The notes under the pieces: generated by a model
Told to the model about the DNA's origin: nothing
What the model saw: the letters and a program-made list of their open reading frames with translations, nothing else
Database searches by the model: none
Program-made: the position numbers and the translations under genes
Shown here: positions 34,701 to 45,350 of the stretch, one piece after another
Layout: every line of letters starts with the position of its first letter
Position numbering within the stretch: position 1 is the stretch's first letter
Assembly (NCBI GenBank): GCA_947561585.1
Contig: CANNZV010000119.1
Coordinates: 124,001 to 188,000, forward strand
Direction: 5' to 3'
Length of the DNA: 64,000 nucleotides
DNA from: Caprella mutica
Lineage: Eukaryota > Arthropoda > Malacostraca > Amphipoda > Caprellidae

Positions 34701-36737
34701 TGATTTGAATCTGTTTGAAATTTGTCTAAATTAAGTTGATGTGTTCAAGAACTCACGTCCGTAAGCAGTGATGACATCGATACCGCTCGAAGGACCGATT
34801 TTACCGTCTGCTGTTGTCCCTTCAACTGTAATGGATATGCTGTCACAACCACTCAAATCTGTGCTGTAAACCCAGTAAGTCCCGGTTACCTGTATAAGTG
34901 AACAGAAATTCATCTTTATCGTAGTATATTTCGTTTGCAGGATACTAATTATTTGAACAATAAATAAAGATATCATGCAGCATTAATTAGGATACGCCCT
35001 CGGAAATAAAAGTTTCATAAATGCTTCGTGCTGCCACTTGGCTTTCAAAATGGCTATATACAACTACGCCTAATAACATTGGGCGCTATTCAAATTAGTT
35101 AGATAAGTTTGTAGTATAAGGGAACGTGCATAAATGTTAATTCGTTTCCATTAATAATTTATTAAAGAGAAGAGCAACAAAATCAATAGTGTTTGATTAT
35201 CAGGGCTTCTATCCTGAAGCTTTCTGTGGGGAATGGAAGAGATCGAAGAGGGATGGCGTTGGACAATTCGTCGGGGACAATTCGTCGTGGAAAATTCATC
35301 GTGGAAAATTCGTCTCGGACAATTCGTCGGCGTCCCTTGCGCCTCGAGATGTTGTAATTTGGGTTATATATTTATTTCACCCATCCTCAAATTTTTACAT
35401 TAACTTCGTATTAATTGAAAGCTTCTTGGAAAAGGAAATTATGAAGACCTAAGAGGATGGGAACAGTACTCACATTCACACACGTAGTGCTTATGAAGAA
35501 ATCACTAGTGTAACAAACTCGGTACTGTGAGACGCAGTTTGCATTTTGTGGAGCGTCCCAAGTGATCTGCACTCCATCGTCAGCAAGGTTAGAAATAGCA
35601 CCAGGAGCTGAATGGAGAAATAATAATCCATCATAATTTAGATCAAACGACCAAAAGTTAGAAATTGTTGTGACATTCAATTTTACTTTTCAAGACTTAG
35701 TAAGAGGGCATTTGAAAACAAACTCATAGTTCACTCCTATTGATAAAATGTAATTAATTACCTGGGCTGGGACAATATGCTCTTAAAATCATAGATCCCA
35801 AGAATATCATAGACGAAACGAAATGAAATGGTATATATTTTTATATACCAACGATTCCATAGTTTTTGATTCTCTCCGTCTTTAATATTTTCGGGATCTA
35901 TGATTTTAAGAGCATATTGTCCCAGCCCTAGACTAATTACTATACATTACGAAACTCACTTGAGAACTCAGTGTAAGCAGTGATTGTCTGTGGTGTGTTG
36001 GTTTCTTCTTTTAAAGCGAACACTGCCACAAGGGATAAGTCGAATTGATCGCAAGGAGAAAGTCCGGAAACAGTTCGACTGCAGGTTGTTGTGGTGCAGA
36101 AGAACTCATTGCTGATCAGATTGTTGACGGTAAGTCTGTACTTTAAGGGTTGGTAAGTCGTGATGTCCAATGACCATTCAACGGTGACTGTAGTCTCAGT
36201 CTCAGAAACTTGATGGAAGTTTGTTATTTCGGCTGAAATAATTGAAATTACATTTCAGTTACTGGACAGTGGTGGGGCTTATATTTCAAATACTTTAAAA
36301 AGAATATTCAGTCTACTAAATTTTTGTATGGAATAATTTTCTTGTCTGGTATTCACTCAATCCAATTCAAGTGCAATAGGTATAATTTTCACTTATGGAA
36401 ATTAATTATTATAGAATAATAATAATAATATGTAGTAATAGTAACAGATCAAAAATTTGAATTATTTCGATTATTTAAACAATTCTTTGTGACACATGCC
36501 TGATTATATGGAATTCAATAATAATTCTACCTAATATATAAGTAAAGGATTACCTTACAATATACATGCAACTGTATGTAAATTACAGCACCATATTTAG
36601 ATAATTTCAAATTAGGTACTGTAACTATAAATTAACTCACGGTAAGTAGCTTTTTCTTCAAGACGCTCTGGAGCTCCAAGACAAAAATATGCCAGAAGAG
36701 TCACCAAAATTATACGAAGATGAAAATGATCAGACAT
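28793..36737 (-). CDS. Secreted protein with six fibronectin type III domains (11 exons, 611 aa)
   Basis: Exons in order: 36641-36737, 35960-36232, 35474-35607, 34757-34889, 34111-34210, 31705-31913, 31509-31609, 31110-31299, 30775-30995, 29520-29677, 28793-29012. All are GT-AG with matching phases, and the joined frame is open to TGA at 28793-28795. The first exon encodes a signal peptide (hydrophobic ILVTLLAYFCLG). Six FN3-like units follow, most split across two exons. Each unit has a W in strand B (WD or WS types), and many have a Cys in strand C and an LxPC(T/V)xY box before the last strands, suggesting one disulfide per domain. There is no transmembrane segment, phosphatase or kinase domain, so it is probably extracellular. 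Insect proteins of this kind are often named after PTPRQ or tenascins only because of the FN3 repeats; the function is unknown to me. Confidence 0.85.
32890..33845. mobile_element. Element whose inverted ends are minisatellites, 9-bp target duplication (FN3 gene intron 5)
   Basis: The direct repeat ACCGAGTAC flanks it at 32881-32889 and 33846-33854. The left end CGTGACCGGACAATTGCC and right end (inverse) GGTGCTAGGACAATTGCC lead into arrays of GGACAATTGCCACCC units (32896-33030 and 33680-33838, in opposite orientation), followed by an inverted unique part containing AAATATTTATTATCAGGCCT. No ORF of note in the middle. Confidence 0.85.
35263..35335. repeat. Short minisatellite GGACAATTCGTCG(G/T)GG
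   Basis: Five imperfect units of about 15 bp, in FN3 gene intron 3. Unit shape resembles but does not equal the minisatellite at 32896-33030. Confidence 0.75.
35762..35933. mobile_element. MITE family 3 with 7-bp target duplication, 26 bp inside FN3 gene intron 2
   Basis: Flanked by TAATTAC at 35755-35761 and 35934-35940. The ends read CTGGGCTGGGACAATATGC and the inverse, followed by TCTTAAAATCATAGATCCC. The element starts only 26 bp past the donor site of exon 2. Confidence 0.88.
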
Positions 36738-36782
36738 GATTGCTTCTTGATGCCAACTATCACAGATATTATTGGATCACTG

Positions 36783-36790
36783 CTTTTATA
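36783..36790 (-). promoter_or_regulatory. TATA box of the FN3 gene
   Basis: On the minus strand TATAAAAG lies 46 bp upstream of the start codon, leaving room for a very short 5' UTR of about 15-20 nt. A strong TATA box fits a tissue-specific secreted product. Confidence 0.6.
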
Positions 36791-38486
36791 GGTATATTAT
36801 CAGTGGCAGACTCAAATGGAGCGATATCTCAAACATCATTCTAAATCACGGATGAATGTATTTCATATTATCACATGGAGATAAGAAAATTAGACCATGC
36901 ACCGAGAAGTATCTATGTACAGTATAGTGCATGCTTAATCTTAAAAAAATCTCAGTTGCAATAGGTATGAATATTTTTATGCTAAATTCATTTTGAAAAA
37001 ATTGATCAGACTTGATATATTTCGAATACTTTGTTTTAAATCACATATGTTTTAGTAATCAATGGCAGACATGATTATCTAAAGTAATTAGTTCTCATTA
37101 ACATTCAACTGGAATTTGTCGATCTTAAGTGCTTTATTCAAATATATTTTGATTATAGGTACGTACATAATGTAGGCATTTTAAACATTTGCAGTCGATT
37201 TATTCCGTTGGTACTACCATGTATTTTTTAATTTATAGGTCTTTCTATCTCTCTGTCCTGTAGTCTATAATAACAGAAATATGTCGTTGAAGTGATAAGT
37301 TCCGATCAAAAAAGGAACATGGAATCGCAATAATTGGGTGTTTTAGTCTCTCCTGAATATATGCAGAGAATTGAAGGAATAACATTTTGCTGCTGATTGG
37401 GTTACCAAAAATGTGCCCTACTCTTAACGCAATTTACTCTCCTCACCCTATACCAACAAGCAAAAGCATGTAATCCATTTGATTCGAAAACATTTACTTT
37501 TTTGTATTTAATGTCACATATATACTCACTGCATATGCAATTTTAGACATCATTAAATATAATGGGCACTCGTAGAGCACATATTTTCACTGCCGCTACA
37601 TTTTTGTTAATTTTGACCTTTTCGTTACCTTGACCTTCGACCCGATCGCTCTCAAAATATAATCAAATGGCTTCTGGATAATAACCAATCGTGGAGTTCC
37701 TGGATAATGACCAACCGTAGCGTACCTAGATAATAACCAATCGTGGAGTTCCTGGATAATGACCTATCGCGGTTCTTGGATAATGATCAATAACGAGTTT
37801 CAACTTGTTTCCTACGCTGTTTTATGGAAACCAGTATGGAACCAGTGATTGTAACCCTAATTAAGTTCGGCCTAGCTCACTGTAATTCAGCACTGTTTCA
37901 ATAATGATGAACATCTTGACTCGTATATACAAGATGTACTTGTGGTGAGTCATTTGAAAACTCTTTTTCACTCCTTTTAGGATATCACCAATGAAGTGAT
38001 ATTTACAGTATCAACATTAAGGTGATTTTTTTATCATTGATATTCCAGGTAGAATAAAATTCATTGTACTAATATAATTTTATTATAAGTTAGCAATATT
38101 ATATCTAATATCACGTAGCTACCTATTAATCAGATCTGATTATTACTAATTCATCGGAGAGGAGCTTGCCCCTCCCCCCTTCCTCCTGTCCACCAGAGTA
38201 GGTTCGATAGTGACAAAATGCGCATTTTACAGAAAATACTTGGAGTGGTATTTTCCTAGAATCGCTTGAAATAAACAAATTGATTCCAAGAATTGCATGC
38301 AAAAATCACTGCAGGGGACTCAGCTGCTTGCATATCAGATAAAATATACTAGACTTTATCTTATTATGAGGTCTTTAGTTTTCTCGTTATCAATTAACAA
38401 ATTTTAACAGCTGTTTCTCACCAACAGAACTAGCCATCTTATCAACAAACTAAACTAACAACATGGTTGTTAGGTTCTCACTCACA
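36791..38486. other. Intergenic upstream of the FN3 gene; degenerate repeat at about 37590-37830
   Basis: No gene seen. Bases 37590-37830 hold tandem fragments with TGACCTTCGACCCGATCGCT and CTGGATAATAACCAATCGT, related to the repeat at 39965-40515. Confidence 0.5.
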
Positions 38487-38488
38487 TA

Positions 38489-39670
38489 CAGGGTAGCGCA
38501 AAATAAAAGGAAACCCATTTTCAAATTAGTTTATTTTACAAACTATCAAAGCTAGAAATTTTCTAGAAACGTAGTTTTATTTGTACAGTTTATTTGGATC
38601 TTTAATGAAAATCTGGTAAAGTTATGACCAAAATTAAACATCTTGCAGTGAATTGAAAAAAACATAAATAAAAAGGGCTTGCGCGAGGACAAAAAACACA
38701 AAAAGACTTCAGGATAGGTATCTGTTTTTTTCCATATGGTAGTAGTAAAAATTAAAAAAAAAATCTTTTTCATTCAGTTAGCCTTTCGTTTATGACTCTT
38801 TCATTCATGGAAATACATCTTCATCACCAATCACGATAACTTCGTATACAAAACGTGCATTTCTTCGCAGAAACCATCTTGAAAATTTGGACTGCGGTAA
38901 ATCAGTTCTAAAAGTTTGAACCATATATGCATCTTGAAAGGATGATATGTCAAATCGTGGTTTAACAATTCCGTGAAATGTGTCTTTTGTGATGTCTAAT
39001 CCATTCCTCTTGATTGATATTTTTAGATTCTCAATAAATTGTTCATAAATAAGATTAATGTTTCCATGTGGTCATTCTCTCCTCCTGCGACCTCATCGCT
39101 TTTTGATAAAAATAAAGTGGTTTCTTCAGTTTTGAACTTATTAACATATATGGTGTTATAGTTGGTAAAATCTTTCCTGAAAGTTATATTCAAAATGAGG
39201 TTGAACCTGTTTAATACTTCAATGTTTTGATAACTTGTCACAACAAAAAGTCCGTTCATTTGAAAGCTGCATTTTCAGGGTTTCGAATAGGAGATACAAA
39301 TTAACGGCGAATTGATTTTATTAAAGATATCAATTTTGTATCAAACATCAATTCTCAAATGATAAGGAAAGTTTTAATTGTCTTTTATTTGTTACAGAAA
39401 ATACTATAATTTAATGTTTTTACATCCATATGAAATGAATTATACCTATTGTGATTTTTTTCTTATTTTTCATCCTTGCGAAAGCTCTTTTTATTAAACT
39501 TTTTTCAATCTTTTGCAGGATGTTTCATTTTTGTCTTAAATTTGAAAGATTTTCAAGATATATGCAAAAAAAGTAAAGGAATAAAATGATGATTTTAGAA
39601 AATTTCTATCTATAACAGTTTGTAAAATAAACTAGTTTGAAAATGGTTTCCTTTTTTTTGCGCCACCCTG
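38489..39670. mobile_element. TA-flanked inverted-repeat element (mariner-like ends) with decayed coding sequence
   Basis: The ends CAGGGTAGCGCAAAATAAAA and the inverse CAGGGTGGCGCAAAAAAAA sit between TA dinucleotides (38487-38488, 39671-39672). Inverted similarity extends about 80-100 bp. Size and TA target fit Tc1/mariner. The minus strand holds two broken coding-like pieces (39023-39259, then a shifted frame to about 38795), but I do not recognise a DDE/D transposase in them. Confidence 0.7.
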
Positions 39671-39964
39671 TATATGCACCTTTACTATGGTTTAGGATTA
39701 TTTCTAAGTTCTAGAATTATTAAATTTCGAATATAACTATATAATACCTTAAAAAATGTCATTATGATACTATTCATGCTAAAAATTAGAAGATTATTTT
39801 TTCTTATTCATGTAACTATAAAAATTAATCAGAATTTCATTTTAAAATTGATGTTTTCTTGGAAAATGAATACAAAATTCAACCCAACGAAGAGAATCTG
39901 TTGCCACCTTTACCATTTTTACTTTCTTCTCCTATTTTATTAGTAACTAGATTATGTGCACTCG

Positions 39965-40515
39965 GTAGAGCGCATACCTTCGCCGCCGCTTTGACCCGCT
40001 ATCTCCCAAAATTTAATAAACTGCTAACTGGATAATAAACAATCGTCCCATCAAGTTTCATGCAATATGGTACAATACTTTTTGAGTTATTGAGTTATAA
40101 ATGACCTTGACCTTTGACCAGATCGCTCCCAAAATTCTACTAGATGGTTCCTGGACATTGTCCAATTGTACCATCAAATTTCAGACAATTTGGTTAAATA
40201 CTTTTTGAGTTATTGAGTTACAAATGGCCTTGACCTTGATCTTTAACCTTAGACCCGATCGCTCCCAAAATCTAACAAAATGGTTCTTGTATATTGACCA
40301 ATCGTCCCACCAGGTTTCATATAATATGAATCAATACTTTTTGAGTAATAAATGACCATGACCTTGGCCTTTGACCGGGTCACTCCCAAAATTCTACCAG
40401 CAGGTCACTGGACATGAACCAATCGTTTCACCAAATTTCAGACAATTTGGTTAAACACTTTTTCAGTTATGCGAATAACAAGATGATAAACAAATAAATA
40501 AATAAATAAATGCCG
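39965..40515 (+). repeat. Tandemly organised repeat ending in (AAAT)n, SINE- or LINE-tail-like
   Basis: Four imperfect units of about 125-150 bp. Each has GACC(C/A)GATCGCTCCCAAAAT, a TGGTTC(C/T)TGG-like run, CAATCGTCCCACCA and TACTTTTTGAGTTATTGAGT. The block ends in AACAAATAAATAAATAAAT, like the 3' tail of many invertebrate retroelements. No ORF. Confidence 0.7.
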
Positions 40516-41983
40516 TCCGCATTCTGCGAAGGTAATAAGTTAATAACCAATGTCTCGTCGAATACTCTTCCTTGATCGTCTGAACGGGGTAGCTACTGGC
40601 ACAGAGCGGATTTTTTTATAAGCTTTTGTATGATTGTCATGGAAGATATGAAAAAAAGGTAATATTAATCACTTATTATGTGATAATTAAATATATACTA
40701 AATGTCATTTATAATGATTCGTGCAAATCATATACTAATTGAAATACCTTTACTAATTCAACATTTAAAGTATATTTAAATTTGGGATGGATTAATATAC
40801 TTCAAGGGCAAGTCAATCCATTATATACGCACAAATTTTTGGTCAAATATTTTGATGTCAAATTATTTGACATCCATTTCATCGTGTATGGCCTAATTTG
40901 ATGGCCTGAAAGGATTGATGTCAAAAGTTTGACAGATCTAATTTTAAAGATATGTTTCTGAACAAACTACAAATAATTTTTGTGTGTGGTACCTGCCAAT
41001 ATTGTGTGCTAACTATTTTGTCATGAGATATCATCTCAGAAATGTTAGGTTTTCGAATGAGTTTCCAGTGGCCAACAAACGTGGAGTTTTGGAAGTCTCT
41101 CGAATGGGGAAATCACACTACGAAGTCTATTAGGGCTAATATTGGTTATACTATATAATGGACTAACAAACTAATAGTTCATCAAATGATCCTCCGCCCA
41201 TGCGAAGAAATTTCTTATAAGCATCAGGTTCACTAATTCGCAGTTCATTTAAAATTTGAAATAAAATTTCTTGGCCCATTTTGGTTTCTTTTTACTTTTC
41301 AAAGCTAAGCCAAGAGCCATTGCTGTAAATTCACCTATTACGACACTGGGGCAATAAACTGAAAATTTGGGTGTCTTGGGCGAGCGTCAAACTGTCAAAT
41401 ACCGAATTTTTTTTCCATAAGTATGAATAATATTGAATATCATCCTCCTGAAATATAATAGGTGCCTAGTATATTGTACAGAAATATATTGTTATCTCTT
41501 GCCATATTGATCAACAGTTAAGGCGCCGCCTATGGCATACTTATCTCTTGAGATAGCGAGCTCTTATTTAAGTTAGGGTAAATAAAATAGCTTCCAATAT
41601 CCTTACAAAAGGTAATTTATTCACGAAGATAATACATATTGGAAATCAGAAAGTAGAGAATTGGAATAATTACCAGAAGCTTATTTTTAATTTACAAATC
41701 ACCGAATGGGTAATTTTAAATGTTTATTATATACCGTTGACTTTTAGCTATCAAAATATATCCTATGTTTAGATAAAATTGACGTTTATTTAACTAATTA
41801 ATTTTGATATCATCAGTAACATGATTCTACAAAATGATCATTCTGTAAGATTTAAGGAAAATTGCGTATTTATTAATTGGTTCACTGTCCTAATCACTAA
41901 CAGTTGGGTTATTCGCAGCTGATTAAAAATTTCACATATTTGTCCTCATTTAGTAACATGCTTAATCTACCAATGGTAATGTC

Positions 41984-42133
41984 CAGGACTGGGACAATAT
42001 GCTCTTAAAACTATAGATTCCAAACATATAATAGACGGAGAGAATTAAAGAGTATTGAACCATTTTATTTCGTTTAATCTATGATATTTTTGGGATCTAT
42101 AGTTTTAAGAGCATATTGTCCCAGCCCTGGTAC
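41984..42133. mobile_element. MITE family 3, second copy with 7-bp target duplication
   Basis: TAATGTC flanks it at 41977-41983 and 42134-42140. Same ends and inner TCTTAAAA(C/T)(T/C)ATAGAT as 35762-35933. The target starts with TAAT in both copies. Confidence 0.88.
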
Positions 42134-42830
42134 TAATGTCTAATGCACATGTATTTTTTTTATAAATAACCATATTCCAATAAGTTGAGAATATAACACA
42201 GATATTATTTACTCCAGCAATAAATATATTTAGAGCTAAATGCGACCGTAAAGCTGTAGAGACTTGGAGGAAGCTTCGATAACTATAACATCTCTTCATT
42301 CCCCTCTTTCATTTTTAAGAGTACAGACCATTTGTATATCTATTTCGTCACATTTTGTGATAGGTAATTTGTGTGATAGGTAATTATGAACACTGTAAAT
42401 GAATTTGCTATAAATTAGGTGACTTATTTGATTGCGTCACTTTCGTGTCTGATTGCACTTTCAAAGTCCCTTGCACCTAATTCCTTAATTAATATATCAG
42501 CGACATGGCTTTACATGGAAAAAAAATACGAACTTTATTATTTATTTTTCCAAACTATCTTTTATATGTCTGTAAACGAAACAAACTTATTGCATCTGTA
42601 GATCAATCAGTTTTTGTTAAAGTTTTATACTCTATCTTACGGTCTTACCTATAATAATGATTTATATTAATTATTAATTTTGTTTGATATTTCACTAGGA
42701 CACCATTTCACAAATATAAAAATATTTCTCATATTTTGCTCATTATTTATTACCTTTCAGTATCAATAGTCTCTAGTATCTAACTTTACAATTATTATTT
42801 AATTATTTTTGATTATTTAACAAGACACCT

Positions 42831-43428
42831 TTAAAGGTCCCCTCCAAGCAAATATTTTTTTTGCCTTAATCAACGAGGCTAATGTTTCTTATCATTTTGC
42901 TGCAAACCGCATCGAATTTGGTAGCATATTTTTAATTTCATATGCTTTTAAAGATTTTTATAATCAAAACTCTACAAAACCTATTTTACATCCGACTTAC
43001 TAATTAAAGAAATTTTCAGCCTGAAGAAAAAGAATGTACACCATTTATTTCGATTGTCAACTAGGTATTAGGTTTAATAAATCCATTTAATATTCGTGTA
43101 AAAGTATAAAATTGAATGAACTTATAATCAAAACGTATATTTACTCTAGGAAACAATTAATATCTAAAAAAAAGGCCAAAAACGCATGGTTTGTTTATAA
43201 AATTAAAATTTGTAATCAAAACAAAGAGTGTACAATCTTCTTCTTGAGCATCAGGTTAGAGATTCGCTCAATTGTTGCTCACAGAATATTAAAAACTTTA
43301 AATACAAATAATAAAATATATACTGAACCGAATTGTATGCGGTTTGCAGAATAATGATCCTAGACCTTAGTTCTGTAATATTATGTTATAAACTCATTTT
43401 TTTCCCGGAGCCTGGAGAGGACCTTTAA
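42831..43428 (+). mobile_element. TTAA-bounded element (family 4)
   Basis: Full-length relative of 25349-25936 in the same orientation, with ends TTAAAGGTCCCCTCCAAGC and GGAGAGGACCTTTAA. More diverged than the copy at 25349. Confidence 0.85.
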
Positions 43429-43433
43429 GTTTA

Positions 43434-43581
43434 TTTCACACGAGACGTTTTTCCAACAAAATTGCATCACGAAAAAACGCTCAATCAAAGCGGACATGAA
43501 AAACACATACATTTATTCAATCGTGGTGTTTTTCATGCACCATTTTCTTTGATGTGGCATGAGAAAAACGCCCATGTGAAA
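43434..43581. mobile_element. Small MITE-like palindrome next to the family-4 element
   Basis: The ends TTTCACACGAGACGTTTTTC and the inverse of GAGAAAAACGCCCATGTGAA, with CATGAAAAACAC / GTGTTTTTCATG also inverted inside. No target duplication was established. Confidence 0.5.
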
Positions 43582-44490
43582 GTGGGTTAAAGTATGTTCC
43601 AGATTTGAATATTGCCATCAGTTTCAAAATCAAAAGAGTAATAAAGATTAGCCCGAACTCGTATGCGAAAAATCTCAGATTGAATAATGAGACTGTGGAG
43701 CATGACGTAAATGGCGGGAAAAGTTTACTACTGTTCAATATAGAGATTATTGATATGATATGAAATGAAATAAAGGTGAATATTTAATTCACAACTAACT
43801 AGAAATGTATTCCATTGAATTATTAATAGAGTGAAATAAAAAGATAAATGAATGTATCTCCAACGTCAAATTTTGACCTACAGTAATGATATGGGTATCT
43901 TTGGATGCGCAAAGACTTGGACAACAAAATACAGTCCATTTCGTTTCTAAATTCTTACTCTGAAAAAATTGCTATCCTGGAAAATAAATTTTCTCCGTTA
44001 AACTGATTTTGCTCTGTCAATTTTTGACATAGAGTGATGATTTGGAAATCTTTGGATGCGTGAAGGCTTGGGGTTAAAACCCTCAATTAAAATTACGATT
44101 TATCTTCGATTATTCGAAAGCGCTACAAAAAATATAAGGATGATCACATTTTCCGTCGTTTTCCTTGCTCTTCAATTGATCAAGATTTCCAAAACGGAAA
44201 CCAATAATCCAAAATACAATATCTTTGGGATAATATTGTAGTTTATTTTTCTTTAAATCCTAAAATTTATCCTATCAACATATTCAAGTTTTTTTTATAG
44301 CTTTCAAGTTAAAATTTCAGTAGTTTACCAAGTTCCCTAATATTTCTGTAATACACTACAATCAATGTTTTAGATACTTTTTTCAATCGTTCGATATTAA
44401 TTAAATGAACTTATTCTCGTTCTATATATATAGGTATTTAATGCATGATATTACGAAAAATATAAACCCACTTTTTTACCATTCAATTCA

Positions 44491-44578
44491 GACTGCTCTG
44501 CCAAACCCCACTCCGCCCACTCCGCTGCATCGCAGATCATCGAAGAGAAGAAGTCAGGATTCGCTAACATTGTTTTCC
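44491..44578 (+). other. Isolated exon-like island of unknown gene
   Basis: A GC-rich 88-bp island in AT-rich DNA, with a pyrimidine-rich acceptor ending TTCAATTCAG and a GTACGT donor. It reads on the plus strand as a proline- and arginine/serine-rich peptide (NPTPPTPLHRRSSKRRSQDS). It could be an exon of a gene whose other exons were not found, or a remnant. No partner exon on the plus strand was identified. Confidence 0.35.
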
Positions 44579-44904
44579 GTACGTATTTACCTATTTTCTA
44601 TTCCTAATTTAGGGAAATATATGTGTTAAGCCTTTTTTCAGTTATTCAACTATTTTCTCTTTTGAATTACCTTAGTTTTCCAATGGTTTATTCATTATAA
44701 TGTTCACAATTTATTTTTAGGTTTTTCGTGTAATGAGAAAAAGTTTACTGATATTTTCTTTAAGTTTGTGTTCTATTCAAAGGATAACAGTGATTGCTAA
44801 GGGCAAGTTTTCTTTAAAAAAAAGAGAAAATGTGAAATGAATCAAAATATCAGAAATGTGCAAGAGGCTCAAGACACGCATTGTTTATTTTATTTACATT
44901 TATT

Positions 44905-45350
44905 GCATTTTAAGAGGATATTCCCTTTCTTTTATTTACCTTTACTCAATATTAAGAGGATATTCCCTTTCTTTTATTTACCTTTACTCAATATTAAGAG
45001 GATATTCCCTTTCTTTTATTTACCTTTACTAAATATTAAGAGGATATTCCCTTTCTTCTATTTACCTTTACTCAATGTTAAGAGGATATTCCCTTTCTTT
45101 ATTCACCTTTACTCAATGTTAAGAGGATATTCCCTTTCTTTATTCACCTTTACTCAATGTTAAGAGGATATTCCCTTTCTTTTATTTACCTTTACTCAAT
45201 ATTAAGAGGATATTCCCTTTCTTTATTCACCTTTACTCAATGTTAAGAGGATATTCCCTTTCTTTATTCACCTTTACTCAATGTTAAGAGGATATTCCCT
45301 TTCTTTATTCACCTTTACTCAATATTAAGAGGATATTCCTTTTCTTTTAT
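44905..45350. repeat. Tandem array, units of about 40-43 bp (AAGAGGATATTCCCTTTC)
   Basis: About ten units combining TTAAGAGGATATTCCCTTTC with TTTATT(T/C)ACCTTTACTCAAT. The ORF across it is a repeat artefact. Confidence 0.9.
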
